Positions 18,052 to 25,275 of a stretch of 55,027 bases of DNA are shown here, in pieces (positions within the stretch are counted from its first letter, which is position 1; every line of letters begins with the position of its first letter). The notes beneath the pieces are model-generated. The model saw only the letters and a program-made list of their open reading frames with translations. It ran no database searches and was not told the origin of the DNA. Origin of the DNA: an uncultured Christensenella sp. GTDB taxonomy: Bacteria; Bacillota; Clostridia; Christensenellales; UBA3700. Location of the stretch: assembly GCA_949284695.1 (NCBI GenBank), contig CASDWJ010000035.1:1-55027 (forward strand), given 5' to 3'. Made by a program: the position numbers and the translations under genes.

Positions 18052-18781
18052 TCCTCACGAAAATCACAGAGAGAGGATGCGTGCGAGGGTAAGGGAAAAC
18101 TCTCTCGATTCGCTTAGCGATCACGAAGTGCTTGAATATCTTCTGTATCCGTTTATACCGCGCAAGGATACCAACGGCATCGCGCACGCGCTGATATCCA
18201 AGTTCGGTTCTCTTGCCGCGGTGATGGACAGTGACGCCAACGCGCTGACGGCTGTCAAGGGCATGACGGCAAACGCGGCGCTTTATCTCAGCAGCCTTTC
18301 TTCGCTCTCGCGTCGTTACAATTCCAGCAAGATAGGCATAAAACCCAAGATGGAGACGAGAGGTCAGATACTCGAATATCTGATGAGTTTCATGAGTACG
18401 CTCGAGGACGAGCGCATTTACGCTATATGCGTGGACAGCGCGGGCAGGCTCAAGGAAAGATGCGAGCTGGGCAGAGGCGGCAGCGACGATTGCAAACTGC
18501 GCGTAAAAGAGCTTGTCATGCTGTGTCAGAATTCGCAGACGAAATACGTTTATCTCGCGCACAACCATCCGTCGGGCATAGCGAGACCTTCGACCGAAGA
18601 CGTGGATTTCACAAAATGGGCGGTCAGCGCGCTCGAGATCATGGACGTACTTCTCATCGATCACATCATAATAGCCAAGAACGATTATTACAGCTTTCTG
18701 CACGACGGCAAACTCGACGAATACAGAGAGTCTTTTCAGAATTTCGTCAAGAGCGGCAGGATCTCCGACAGGAGAAGCTGA
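18035..18781 (+). CDS. radC: RadC-like JAB-domain protein
   Basis: About 248 residues. N-terminal helix-hairpin-helix-like region (LSDHEVLEYLLYPFIPRKDTNGIAH, split here by function: UPF0758 N-terminal domain) and a C-terminal JAB/MPN metalloprotease-fold domain with AHNHPSG and the downstream S-T-E-D-VDFT ligands. RadC proteins are linked to DNA uptake and recombination, but the biochemical role is unsettled. GTG 18035 is chosen because NPHENHRERMRAR, conserved near the family start, follows directly; a TTG at 17993 and an ATG at 18078 are alternatives. It overlaps the P-type ATPase by 17 bases and touches the metallopeptidase gene (TGATG). Confidence 0.88.
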   Translation: MEKKINPHENHRERMRARVRENSLDSLSDHEVLEYLLYPFIPRKDTNGIAHALISKFGSLAAVMDSDANALTAVKGMTANAALYLSSLSSLSRRYNSSKIGIKPKMETRGQILEYLMSFMSTLEDERIYAICVDSAGRLKERCELGRGGSDDCKLRVKELVMLCQNSQTKYVYLAHNHPSGIARPSTEDVDFTKWAVSALEIMDVLLIDHIIIAKNDYYSFLHDGKLDEYRESFQNFVKSGRISDRRS

Positions 18782-19434
18782 TGGCACGCAAAACGCTACG
18801 CTCTTACAGGCTGACGGCAAGCGGCATTGAATTTGCAGTGCTCAGAAAAAGGGTGAAGACCATGGTGCTGAGGCTCAAACCCTCGGGACCCGTCGTCACG
18901 GCGCCCGTATACGTCGGCGACGAAAAGATATGCGCGTTCGTATCTGAGCACGAGCAGTGGATAAGGCGGCGCGTCGAGGAAAAGAAGCTTGTCAAGGTCT
19001 ATCTTCTCGGCAAAGGCTACGAGAGAAAGGACGAGTACAGCCTTAACGCATACGCGGAGTTCGGCGACGGGATATGCCGTATCGGAGGCGTCGACGAAAA
19101 GGCGAGAGAAAAGGCTCTGATGCAGAAGTACGAAGAAATTTTAGCTCCGCTTCTTCCGCCTCTTTTTGAAAAATGGCAAAACGCGACGGGACTTTACGTG
19201 CGGTCGGTCGAGTTGACTTCGGCGCGCTCCTACCTCGGCAAATGCGACGTAAACAAGAAGAAGATCAAGATAAGCCGCGTGCTCGCTTCAAAACGTCCTG
19301 AGGTGATAGATTACGTTGTGCTTCACGAGATATGTCATATCAGAGTCCCCAATCATCAGAAGAAGTTTTACGGTTATCTCGGCAGATTCATGCCCGATTA
19401 CAAGGCGAGGATAAAGCTGAAAAAGAATGCCTGA
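18781..19434 (+). CDS. YgjP/SprT-like metallopeptidase (DUF45)
   Basis: A 217-residue protein of the YgjP/WLM/DUF45 family. The zinc-binding HEICH is at residues 182-186, followed by PNHQKKFYGYLGRFMPDYK, which includes the third ligand region. The N-terminal half has the family beta-rich segment (VLRLKPSGPVVTAPVY, FVSEHEQWIRRRVEEKK). Relatives are cytoplasmic and some were reported to bind or hydrolyse nucleotides; a peptidase role is not proven. The start codon overlaps the radC stop by one base, so it is translationally coupled. A terminator is not evident; the DnaA-box region follows. Confidence 0.88.
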   Translation: MARKTLRSYRLTASGIEFAVLRKRVKTMVLRLKPSGPVVTAPVYVGDEKICAFVSEHEQWIRRRVEEKKLVKVYLLGKGYERKDEYSLNAYAEFGDGICRIGGVDEKAREKALMQKYEEILAPLLPPLFEKWQNATGLYVRSVELTSARSYLGKCDVNKKKIKISRVLASKRPEVIDYVVLHEICHIRVPNHQKKFYGYLGRFMPDYKARIKLKKNA

Positions 19435-19532
19435 TAATTTAGACAAAACGAGAAAATCAAGGACGAAACGGCAGAAGACTGCACACTTTCGGGTATGCGT
19501 TTTTCGACGTTTTTCGCTGGTAATATTGCGGT

Positions 19533-19624
19533 TTATCCACACATATAAATGATATCGGAAAGGTCGTATTTTTCGCGAAGTTATCCACAAGAACGAATGT
19601 TTTTGTGGATAACTCTGTGGATAA
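19533..19624. promoter_or_regulatory. Cluster of four perfect DnaA boxes
   Basis: Four exact copies of the DnaA 9-mer TTATCCACA lie in 92 bases: plus strand at 19533-19541 and 19581-19589, minus strand (TGTGGATAA) at 19604-19612 and 19616-19624. They sit in the 260-base gap between the YgjP-like gene and the CwlD-like amidase. Neighbouring sequence is AT-rich in part. dnaA, dnaN and other origin-flanking genes are not in the window, and gene direction does not switch here, which argues against the main oriC. A DnaA-titrating or DnaA-regulated site is the better inference. Confidence 0.75.
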
Positions 19625-19694
19625 CTCCGCAAAAATGCGGCTTTTCGCGAAAATAAGCAGATTAGCGACAAGTTTTGCAGGACGGAAAATTCGT

Positions 19695-20378
19695 ATGATT
19701 TTTATAGGAAAAAGAAGCGTTTTGTGCATAGTTGCGGCGCTTGCGGTTTTAGCGCTCACGGGCGCGGGAATTTTCGCCGTATCGGCTACCGTGGAGGCGC
19801 AGATTGTGCCCGTCGGCGCGGTGGTCGCGATAGACGCCGGACACGGCGGTTACGACGGCGGCGTAGTAGGCGTGAGCGGCACGAGAGAGAGCGAGCTCAA
19901 TCTCGCGCTCGCCCTGCTTCTCGGCGATTTGCTTAAGGCTCGCGGCGTGCACGTCGTATACACGAGGACGACCGACGAGGCTCTCGGCGATACTAAACGC
20001 GATGATATGAAAGCGCGCGCGGAGATCATACGCGGCAGTCGCCCGGATTGCGTGATAAGTCTGCATCTCAACAGTTACCCTGACAAGACGAGGCGCGGGG
20101 TGCAGGTGTTCTACGACGATACGGGCAGGGGCGGCAGTTTTGCTTCGTATATGCAGGAGAGGCTCAACGCGACGATCAACTATAAGTACAGCAAGCGTTG
20201 CGACCTCGCACCGCAGGCGGGCGACTTCTATATCACGAAATGCGCGGGTGTGCCGTCGGTGATAATAGAATGCGGCTTTATTTCCAATGCCGAGGACGAG
20301 AGCCTTCTCAAAAGCAAGGCGTTCAGGCGGGAGCTGTGCACGGAGATCGCAGACGCGACGCTGACCGCCGTATCATAA
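19695..20378 (+). CDS. cwlD: N-acetylmuramoyl-L-alanine amidase, CwlD-like
   Basis: A 227-residue zinc amidase (Amidase_3). It has an N-terminal signal anchor (about residues 9-30), then IDAGHGGYDGG with the first zinc His, the Glu ligand in SELNLALALL, the second His in SLHLNSYPD and the catalytic Glu in IIECGFISN. It cleaves the amide between muramic acid and the stem peptide outside the membrane. In spore formers CwlD acts with GerS on spore cortex muramic-delta-lactam; whether this organism sporulates is not shown here. ATG 19695 is preferred to upstream GTG 19605, which lies within the DnaA boxes. A terminator follows at 20397. Confidence 0.85.
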   Translation: MIFIGKRSVLCIVAALAVLALTGAGIFAVSATVEAQIVPVGAVVAIDAGHGGYDGGVVGVSGTRESELNLALALLLGDLLKARGVHVVYTRTTDEALGDTKRDDMKARAEIIRGSRPDCVISLHLNSYPDKTRRGVQVFYDDTGRGGSFASYMQERLNATINYKYSKRCDLAPQAGDFYITKCAGVPSVIIECGFISNAEDESLLKSKAFRRELCTEIADATLTAVS

Positions 20379-20396
20379 CGGATAACGGAATATCTC

Positions 20397-20422
20397 AAAG
20401 GCGCTTTGACGGCGCTTTTTTT
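20397..20422 (+). terminator. Terminator after the amidase gene
   Basis: Arms AAAGGCGC / GCGCTTTT with one G-T pair, seven-base loop, seven T. Confidence 0.75.
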
Positions 20423-20446
20423 CGCGCTACGGCAACAGTGCCGCGC

Positions 20447-20474
20447 AAAAAAGCCCCCCGCCGTAGCGGAGGGC
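20447..20474 (-). terminator. Terminator of the NlpC/P60 gene
   Basis: On the minus strand GCCCTCCGC / GCGGGGGGC with a TACG loop, then six T. It lies 16 bases past the stop of the convergent lipoprotein gene. Confidence 0.85.
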
Positions 20475-20489
20475 GCGTTGTGAAAAGCG

Positions 20490-21317
20490 TCAGTTGAGCA
20501 CTCTGCGCGCTTCTATGAAATACGACCAGCGTTTTGAAGAAATCTGCTCTATTACCGCGTGATCGCTTGCGGTGTGAAGGATATAATTGTCGCCGAGATA
20601 TATCGCGACGTGTCCCACTCTGTTGACTCCCGAGAGGTTGTATCTTGAGGAATTTGTAAAGAACATCAGGTCGCCTCTCTGCAGATTTTCGCGCGTGACC
20701 CTGACGCCCTGAAGCACCTGCGTCCTCGTCGTGACGTCGAGGAGCACGCCCGCGCCTTTGTAATATGCGTACTGCGTCAGCGCAGAGCAGTCGAACTCGC
20801 CCTGTCTGAAGTTTGCGTTGAGCACTCCGTTGCCCCAGTGGTAGCGCTGGCTTCCCCATACGTAAGGGTAGCCGAGCAGCGATTTGCCAACAGCGATGAC
20901 GCTTTCGACTTTTTCGTTTGCCTTGTCCATACGGTAGATCGTTGCGTAAGAGCTGTTTGCAGACACGTAAGCGACTCTCTCTTTGTAGACCGTCTTGTAC
21001 CAGCCGTCCTCAAGCGCGACGAACGATACCATGTCGCCCTTGTCGAGGCTTCCGAGCGGAGCGTAAGAAGTGCCTTTGCCGCTTCTGACGGTCAATCCGT
21101 CGGTCAGGGAAACGACGAGCAGATCCTTTTCTTCCTGCGACGGGGTCTGACTGCCGCCGCTCTGGTTCTGTCCGATATAGTTCGCGTAGATCAGAGCGTC
21201 GATCTTGTCCGCTATCGAGAAAGCGAACGCGTTGTCTTCTGTTTGTCCGCACGACACCAGCGCGAATGCCGAGACCGCGATCAACGTCAATGCGGCGATT
21301 ACGGTTAGCGTTTTCAT
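20490..21317 (-). CDS. NlpC/P60 cell-wall endopeptidase lipoprotein with SH3 domain
   Basis: A 275-residue exported protein. The signal peptide ends in the lipobox LVSC (Cys23), so it is likely a membrane-tethered lipoprotein. A bacterial SH3 domain covers about residues 67-125 (LTVRSGKGTSYAPLGSL). The C-terminal NlpC/P60 domain has the catalytic Cys177 in FDCSALTQYA, His236 in VGHVAIYLG and a third residue near His248. It should cut D-gamma-glutamyl-meso-diaminopimelate or related bonds in peptidoglycan. AGGAGG lies seven bases before the ATG, and a small CGGGC/GCCCG hairpin is in the leader. It is convergent with the CwlD-like amidase, so two wall hydrolases are adjacent. Confidence 0.92.
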   Translation of the reverse strand: MKTLTVIAALTLIAVSAFALVSCGQTEDNAFAFSIADKIDALIYANYIGQNQSGGSQTPSQEEKDLLVVSLTDGLTVRSGKGTSYAPLGSLDKGDMVSFVALEDGWYKTVYKERVAYVSANSSYATIYRMDKANEKVESVIAVGKSLLGYPYVWGSQRYHWGNGVLNANFRQGEFDCSALTQYAYYKGAGVLLDVTTRTQVLQGVRVTRENLQRGDLMFFTNSSRYNLSGVNRVGHVAIYLGDNYILHTASDHAVIEQISSKRWSYFIEARRVLN

Positions 21318-21489
21318 TTTCCTGCCTCCTATGATTTAGTACGGGCTTTGCCCGCAAGCACATATTAACAGAAAATATACAAGCGCAGCAACCCACAAAA
21401 TTTTCCAATTTTGTTAAAATTTCCTCTCCCGTGTAGGTAAAACGCGATTGAGTGAAGCGCGGCGTCTGCGGCGCAGTTGATTTTAGCTC

Positions 21490-21518
21490 TTGTATTTGCG
21501 CGCGCGCTATGATATAAT
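21490..21518 (+). promoter_or_regulatory. SigA-type promoter of the GH27 gene
   Basis: TTGTAT (21490-21495), 17-base spacer, TATAAT (21513-21518); predicted start near 21525. Confidence 0.8.
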
Positions 21519-21525
21519 GAAACAA

Positions 21526-21544
21526 GCGGTCAAGGACTGACCGC
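21526..21544. promoter_or_regulatory. Inverted repeat at the GH27 transcription start
   Basis: Perfect arms GCGGTCA / TGACCGC separated by AGGAC, beginning about one base after the predicted transcription start and ending before GGGGAGG. The position fits a repressor operator at +1 or a 5' stabilising hairpin. Confidence 0.55.
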
Positions 21545-21559
21545 GGGGAGGACGACGCT

Positions 21560-23194
21560 ATGCAACGCAATTCTATGTGCCCGATATGTTTTCTCAGGAC
21601 GCTGTTCACACGCCCGTCAAAGGTCGGCAACGTGTATCCCGCCGCCAAGTATGACGACGGCAAGCTGACCGCGCCTCCTATGGGCTGGTCGAGCTGGAAT
21701 ACGTTCAAAAACAACATCGACGAAGATATGATATACGAGACCGCCGTGGCGATGAAAGAAAAAGGGTTGCTCGCGGCAGGGTACGACAGAGTCAATATGG
21801 ACGACTGCTGGCACAGTTCTCTGAGGGACGAAAACGGAGACCTTCAGGGCGATCTGACGCGCTTCAGGAGCGGTATCGGGACGCTGGTCGACAAGATAAA
21901 CGCACTCGGTTTCAAGGTGGGCATTTACTCGTCCAACGGCACGCTGACCTGCGAAGATCTGCCCGCAAGCCTCGGCAACGAGAGGAGAGACGCATACACT
22001 TTCGCCGGATGGGGGATAGAGTTTTTCAAATACGACTTCTGTCACAACGTCCCTCTGCCTTATTACGCGCCGCTCGTCTACGGCATAGAGCTGACCCCTA
22101 AGGGTGAAAAGGAGGGCGTATTCTATCCTTGTACGGACGCGCGGCTCGACGGGCTTGCCAAGTTTATGCCGTGCAAAAAGATAGCGACCGGCCGCTTCGT
22201 CAGCGGTATGGACAAATGCCTCGGTTCGATGGAATACAACAACGTATACTCCGAGAACGGCGGCGAATACGTGCTTACGCTTTGCTGCAAAAAGACAAAC
22301 AGTCCTTACGAAAAACTCGCGGCGGTATTCGTAAACGGAGATATGCATCTCGTTCCCGTTCCGCCGCAGAAGTTCTGGAACGTGACTTCGCGCTTCCAGA
22401 CGGTCGTCACGCTCGGGAAAGGTATAAACAGGATAAAGATATTCAACCCGGTCTCAAGCCGCGCTGACAGCGCGATGCTTCAATACATGACGATGGGCAA
22501 TGCGCTCAAAGAAGCCACCGCAAGGGTAGCCGCGGAGACGGGAAAAGAGGAAAAGCCGATAGTCTACTCGATATGCGAGTGGGGCAAGAATCAGCCGTGG
22601 AAGTGGGGCGCGCTCGCGGGCAATATGTGGCGCACGACGGGCGACATTTTCCCGAGGTGGTTCCGCATAAAAATGATATACGACAAGACGGTCGGGCTGT
22701 ATAAATACGCTTCGGCGGGAGCGTTTAACGACCCCGATATGCTCGAGGTGGGCAACGGCAAGCTGACAAAGGAACAGAACAAGTCGCATTTCGCGTTGTG
22801 GTGCATGATGGCGGCGCCGCTGATACTCGGCAATGATATAAGGAGCATAGGCGACGACGTGCTCGCGATAGTCACCAACGCAGACCTCATCGCCGTGGAT
22901 CAGGACAAGCTGTGCAGACCCGCGAAACGCGTCGGAAGGGGAGGGGTCGACGTACTTGCGAGACCGCTTGAAAACGGTGCGGCGGTCTGTCTGTTCAACA
23001 GGACGGGCAGGCGCAGGAAAGCGTCGGTCGACGTGGCGGCTCTGATAAAGGACGGCTATGCGGGTATAAAGAGCGGGGAGGCGTACGACTGCAAAGAGGT
23101 ATACTCGGGAAAAACCTATCCTCTCGGGGACAAGTTGTGCGCGACGCTCGAAGGCAACGGCTGCGAAGTGTTCGTACTGACGTCCAAGAAGTGA
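21560..23194 (+). CDS. Alpha-galactosidase, GH27, with inserted beta domain
   Basis: A 544-residue enzyme. The barrel starts with APPMGWSSWNTFK; the nucleophile is D159 in FFKYDFCH; the second half resumes with YSICEWGKNQPW and the acid/base is probably D362 in MWRTTGDI. Between them, about residues 184-303, is an extra beta-rich domain (DARLDGLAKFMPCKK..RIKIFNP) resembling a carbohydrate-binding galactose-binding fold. A C-terminal beta domain ends the protein. No signal peptide, so intracellular. GGGGAGG precedes the ATG and a strong promoter and terminator isolate it as a single gene. Together with the GH36 enzyme it gives two alpha-galactosidase-like activities. Confidence 0.9.
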   Translation: MQRNSMCPICFLRTLFTRPSKVGNVYPAAKYDDGKLTAPPMGWSSWNTFKNNIDEDMIYETAVAMKEKGLLAAGYDRVNMDDCWHSSLRDENGDLQGDLTRFRSGIGTLVDKINALGFKVGIYSSNGTLTCEDLPASLGNERRDAYTFAGWGIEFFKYDFCHNVPLPYYAPLVYGIELTPKGEKEGVFYPCTDARLDGLAKFMPCKKIATGRFVSGMDKCLGSMEYNNVYSENGGEYVLTLCCKKTNSPYEKLAAVFVNGDMHLVPVPPQKFWNVTSRFQTVVTLGKGINRIKIFNPVSSRADSAMLQYMTMGNALKEATARVAAETGKEEKPIVYSICEWGKNQPWKWGALAGNMWRTTGDIFPRWFRIKMIYDKTVGLYKYASAGAFNDPDMLEVGNGKLTKEQNKSHFALWCMMAAPLILGNDIRSIGDDVLAIVTNADLIAVDQDKLCRPAKRVGRGGVDVLARPLENGAAVCLFNRTGRRRKASVDVAALIKDGYAGIKSGEAYDCKEVYSGKTYPLGDKLCATLEGNGCEVFVLTSKK

Positions 23195-23247
23195 AAGCAT
23201 ACCCGCAACACGGGCGCGATAAGTATAAATCAGCTCTTTAACAGACA

Positions 23248-23277
23248 CGGGCAGGAAAAATTCCTGCCCGATTTTTT
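23248..23277 (+). terminator. Terminator of the GH27 gene
   Basis: Arms CGGGCAGGAA / TTCCTGCCCG with an AAA loop and ATTTTTT. Its 5' arm is part of a 23-base exact repeat also found inside the methyltransferase gene at 24519. Confidence 0.9.
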
Positions 23278-23316
23278 GTCGGTTTAACATTGTGCGCGTT
23301 TGTCAATAATCGTGTT

Positions 23317-23571
23317 ATGAAAAGAGGTTGCGGGTGCGGCGGCTGTCTGACAAGGATAGTCGTCGCGGTGATAATAGTATCCTGCGCGGCGTATTGGGCG
23401 TATTCGTCCCTGACGCTCGAGAAGCTCGGCAAAGCCGACGAAGCGGGAATGTTCGGTTTTCTCGGCGACGGTTACGAGGACAAGTCGCCGCGCGATCTCG
23501 GGATAGAGGATCTGACCCTGAGGGAAATATTCGAATGGTTTTTCGACAGAGAAAAGGACGGCGCGCCTTAA
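23317..23571 (+). CDS. Small single-helix membrane protein
   Basis: An 84-residue protein, MKRGCGCGGC at the N terminus, then one hydrophobic helix (RIVVAVIIVSCAAYWAYSS), then an acidic tail containing LRELG-like charged residues. Two Cys pairs near the start could bind a metal or be acylated. No ribosome binding site is obvious before ATG 23317; GTG 23290 is an alternative that adds nine residues. It ends inside a strong inverted repeat that also faces the small gene on the other strand. Function unknown; called a gene because of the coherent membrane-protein composition and codon use. Confidence 0.55.
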   Translation: MKRGCGCGGCLTRIVVAVIIVSCAAYWAYSSLTLEKLGKADEAGMFGFLGDGYEDKSPRDLGIEDLTLREIFEWFFDREKDGAP

Positions 23572-23585
23572 GCAAGGCGCGCCGT
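23558..23585. terminator. Strong shared inverted repeat between convergent small genes
   Basis: Perfect 12-base arms ACGGCGCGCCTT / AAGGCGCGCCGT with a four-base loop, overlapping the stop of the membrane protein and lying six bases after the stop of the convergent gene. There is no long T run on either strand; it may still stop transcription or protect 3' ends. Confidence 0.55.
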
Positions 23586-23590
23586 TCGGC

Positions 23591-23737
23591 TTATTCAAGG
23601 TAATCCGAGAGTTCGTCCTCGAAGTTGTAGAAGCCGTCTGCCTCGTCTTTGAGACTCATTTCGAGATTTGCCGCGTCGACCGCGCGCGCTTTGGACGGAT
23701 TGGTTTTGCTTCTTGCTTTGTTTTTTGCGTTTTTCAT
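23591..23737 (-). CDS. 48-residue hypothetical protein
   Basis: A short gene with a clear GGAGG six bases before its ATG. The protein begins MKNAKNKARSKTNPSKARAV, strongly basic, and ends in an acidic half rich in Asp, Glu and aromatic residues (YNFEDELSDYLE). This switch from basic to acidic resembles small intrinsically disordered or spore-associated proteins, but no family is recognised. It ends six bases from a strong inverted repeat. The site, codon use and clean stop support it as a real gene. Confidence 0.65.
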   Translation of the reverse strand: MKNAKNKARSKTNPSKARAVDAANLEMSLKDEADGFYNFEDELSDYLE

Positions 23738-23789
23738 AGTTTTCCTCCGCATATAGTGTGGCACTTATGCGCCCGATTATTCACAACTG

Positions 23790-23818
23790 TTGCAGGCTCG
23801 CGACAGGTGTGATACAAT
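23790..23818 (+). promoter_or_regulatory. SigA-type promoter giving a leaderless message
   Basis: TTGCAG (23790-23795), 17-base spacer, TACAAT (23813-23818). The GTG of the methyltransferase starts six bases after the -10 box, so transcription should begin at or next to the start codon. Confidence 0.75.
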
Positions 23819-23824
23819 AGAGAT

Positions 23825-25198
23825 GTGAAAAAAGGCGATATTATTGACGTAGATATAGTATCCTCGGGCATGGAAGGCGAGGGAGTGGCGCGCGTAGACG
23901 GCATGGTCGTCTTCGTGCCGCTTTGCATGCAGGGCGAAAAGGTCAGAGTGATGGTGCGCGAGGTAAACAAGAAATTCGCGCGCGCTACCGTGATAAAAGT
24001 GCTCGAGGCGAGCGGCGACAGGGTCTATCCGCTGTGCCCTATATTCTACCGTTGCGGCTGTTGCGATATGCAGCATATACGTTACGACAAGCAGAAAGAG
24101 ATAAAAAGAGCCAACGTCAAGGCGTGTCTCTACAAGGCGCTCGGCAGAGACGTGGAAGTGGACGAGGTGCGCGGCGACGGCGCGATCTTCGGATACCGCA
24201 ACAAGATACAGGTGCCGCTTGCCATGCAGGGCGGCAAGGTCGTCGCAGGTTATTACAAGGGCAACACGCATACGGTCGTGCCTTTCGGGGAAAGGGTCAG
24301 AGACGATCTGGGCGCATGCGTGATGTACGAGCGCGGCATGCAGGATATGCTCGACGCTTTTCTCGGATATGCGCAAGAGCTCGGGCTCGATTGCTACGAC
24401 GAGAGGACGGGCAAAGGATTTCTTCGCCATTTCGTAGCGCGCAGAGTGGGCGACAAGTATGCCGTCGTAGTGGTCGGCAACGGCAAAAAACTGCCCGCCG
24501 AAAAGAAGCTGATATCGGCTTTAACAGACACGGGCAGGAAATTTTCTTTATATTTTAACAGCAATACAAAAAAGACCAACGTGATCATGTCTCCAGAGCT
24601 GAAGACGATCTACGGCGAGGAGAGGCTTGAGGCGAACGTCTGCGGCGTGCGCGCAAAAGTCAGCCCGCTTTCGTTCATGCAGATCAACGACGGCGTCAGG
24701 GATATGATCTATACCGCAGTTGCAGAAGTCGTCAAAGAAGATGGCGCGGATGTCGTGGTGGACGCTTACAGCGGCGCGGGCGTACTGACCAACGTGCTCG
24801 CAAAGAGTGCGGGAGAGGTCTACGGGATAGAGATCGTGCCCGAGGCGGTCGCCGACGCGGACGAGCTGACTGCCGCCTGCGGCAATACGGGCAAGGTCAG
24901 GAACGTATGCGGAGACTGCGCCAGGGAGCTTCCTCCGCTTGCGGAAAAGCTGAGAGAGCGGGGAGAGAGGTTTGCGGTAGTTCTCGACCCTCCGCGCAAG
25001 GGGTGCGACGAGCGCGTGCTCGAAGCGATAAAGGCGGCAAGCCCCGATCTGGTCTGCTACGTGTCCTGCAATCCCGCGACGCTTGCCCGCGATCTCGCAA
25101 GGCTTGACGCGCGTTACGAGATAAAGTCTGTGACCCCATACGACATGTTCCCGCAGACCAAGCACGTCGAGACGCTGGTACTGCTTTCCAAAAAATGA
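23825..25198 (+). CDS. 23S rRNA (uracil-5-)-methyltransferase, RlmD/RlmCD type
   Basis: A 457-residue SAM-dependent RNA methyltransferase making 5-methyluridine in rRNA (a tRNA target is possible in some relatives). An N-terminal TRAM domain (residues ~1-60) is followed by the iron-sulfur Cys cluster in CPIFYRCGCCDMQH. The Rossmann domain has DAYSGAGVLTNVLA, and the catalytic segments are DPPRKGCDERVLE and SCNPATLARDLARL; the nucleophilic Cys is in SCNP and the Glu base is in HVETLVLL. GTG 23825 is chosen because the TRAM domain needs it. It has no ribosome binding site and starts about seven bases after a -10 box, so the message looks leaderless. Confidence 0.92.
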   Translation: MKKGDIIDVDIVSSGMEGEGVARVDGMVVFVPLCMQGEKVRVMVREVNKKFARATVIKVLEASGDRVYPLCPIFYRCGCCDMQHIRYDKQKEIKRANVKACLYKALGRDVEVDEVRGDGAIFGYRNKIQVPLAMQGGKVVAGYYKGNTHTVVPFGERVRDDLGACVMYERGMQDMLDAFLGYAQELGLDCYDERTGKGFLRHFVARRVGDKYAVVVVGNGKKLPAEKKLISALTDTGRKFSLYFNSNTKKTNVIMSPELKTIYGEERLEANVCGVRAKVSPLSFMQINDGVRDMIYTAVAEVVKEDGADVVVDAYSGAGVLTNVLAKSAGEVYGIEIVPEAVADADELTAACGNTGKVRNVCGDCARELPPLAEKLRERGERFAVVLDPPRKGCDERVLEAIKAASPDLVCYVSCNPATLARDLARLDARYEIKSVTPYDMFPQTKHVETLVLLSKK

Positions 25199-25275
25199 CA
25201 TAAGTCATACCGTAAATTATCAGTCTTCCGGGTGAGAGAAGACAGACGTCGTATCGATATTAAAGGAGACAAAAA

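Noticed and set aside
19533-19624. Main chromosomal origin oriC
   Set aside because: DnaA boxes are perfect, but no dnaA/dnaN/rpmH neighbours and no change in gene strand; kept as a DnaA-binding site only.
20397-20474. CRISPR-like or small RNA structure
   Set aside because: Two ordinary convergent terminators explain all of the hairpins.
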